A DNA stretch of 64,000 bases from positions 1,674,001 to 1,738,000 of the forward strand of contig JAWHQI010000065.1 in the NCBI GenBank assembly GCA_033032865.1, written 5' to 3'. The stretch's first letter is position 1. Each line of letters starts with the position of its first letter. The position numbers and the translations under genes are program-made. This document shows, one piece after another, positions 63,963 to 64,000 of the stretch. The notes beneath the pieces are model-generated. The model saw only the letters and a list, made by a program, of their open reading frames with translations, was not told the DNA's origin and searched no databases. This DNA comes from Dactylorhiza incarnata (Eukaryota; Streptophyta; Magnoliopsida; Asparagales; Orchidaceae).

Positions 63963-64000
63963 GGGTGCTGACGTGATACCCTTTAAGCAAAACTGTCGCC

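Larger units (their letters stand above)
60680..64000 (-). mobile_element. Chromovirus F, minus strand, cut by the window end
   Basis: The 3' LTR is at 60680-61021 and pol extends leftward-reading from 63962. It is the autonomous-type relative of N1 and of solo LTR D (same TGTTACGCC start, palindromes, TATAAATATACCCGG box, and pol tail GNVTPPD...GDNGAEP). The 5-mer at its left flank is tatgg; the partner lies outside the window. pol has a frameshift and a few stops, so this copy is inactive. Confidence 0.92.

Overview
This is plant nuclear DNA, almost certainly from a flowering plant; I cannot name the species. The evidence is spliced exons of a plant-type neutral ceramidase, an Au-type SINE, an RTE-type LINE with a (TTG)n tail, Ty3/Gypsy chromoviruses, a Tat-like Gypsy element, two Copia elements (one SIRE/Maximus-like) and a BED/hAT transposon. 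I saw no rRNA gene, functional tRNA gene, CRISPR array or bacterial operon. The only host gene I can support is the ceramidase gene on the minus strand. Four of its exons are visible (26801-26454, 26340-26079, 1759-1492, 1407-1282). Their frames and phases join perfectly, and the second one carries the amidase box with the catalytic serine.

Left half (1-26.1 kb). The intron between the second and third visible exons was about 72 bp long and now spans 24.3 kb. It received Gypsy element O (1815-26056, target duplication CATTA). O in turn received a hAT transposon (4769-19637) and a Copia element P (21302-25547, inside the 3' LTR of O). The hAT was itself hit by a small non-autonomous chromovirus N1 (6433-8491), a Tat-like Gypsy remnant N2 (about 9.1-17.04 kb) that has ORFs on both strands and a 106-bp tandem array, a short retroposon (18477-18810) and a LINE tail (19344-19399).

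Middle (26.1-31.3 kb). This holds the two upstream ceramidase exons, a fold-back element, a truncated RTE LINE, a GC-rich minisatellite, and unrecognised AT-rich DNA.

Right half (31.3-64 kb). A decayed Gypsy element A is interrupted by a lone LTR (32274-about 32752), by a nearly complete chromovirus B (33659-40744, target duplication CTGGG) and by a chromovirus H (about 40.9-60.19 kb). The reverse-transcriptase region of H is present three times in tandem. H is interrupted by the SIRE-like Copia element C (42105-54125, GTGTT). C is interrupted by a solo LTR D (47537-52014, GTGAA), and D is interrupted by a gag-protease-only Gypsy element E (47607-51749, ACAGG). From 60680 to the window end lies a minus-strand chromovirus F whose LTR is related to those of N1 and D.

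The target-site duplications give a relative insertion order. Right side, oldest to youngest: A, H, C, D, E. Left side: ceramidase intron, O, hAT, N1. Nearly every retroelement gene is broken by stops, frameshifts or deletions. The features most worth following are the expanded ceramidase intron, the pol genes that finish inside their own 3' LTR (B, H, F), the in-frame deletion derivative N1, the antisense ORFs of N2, the triplicated RT of H, and the stacked palindromes shared by the N1, D and F LTRs.
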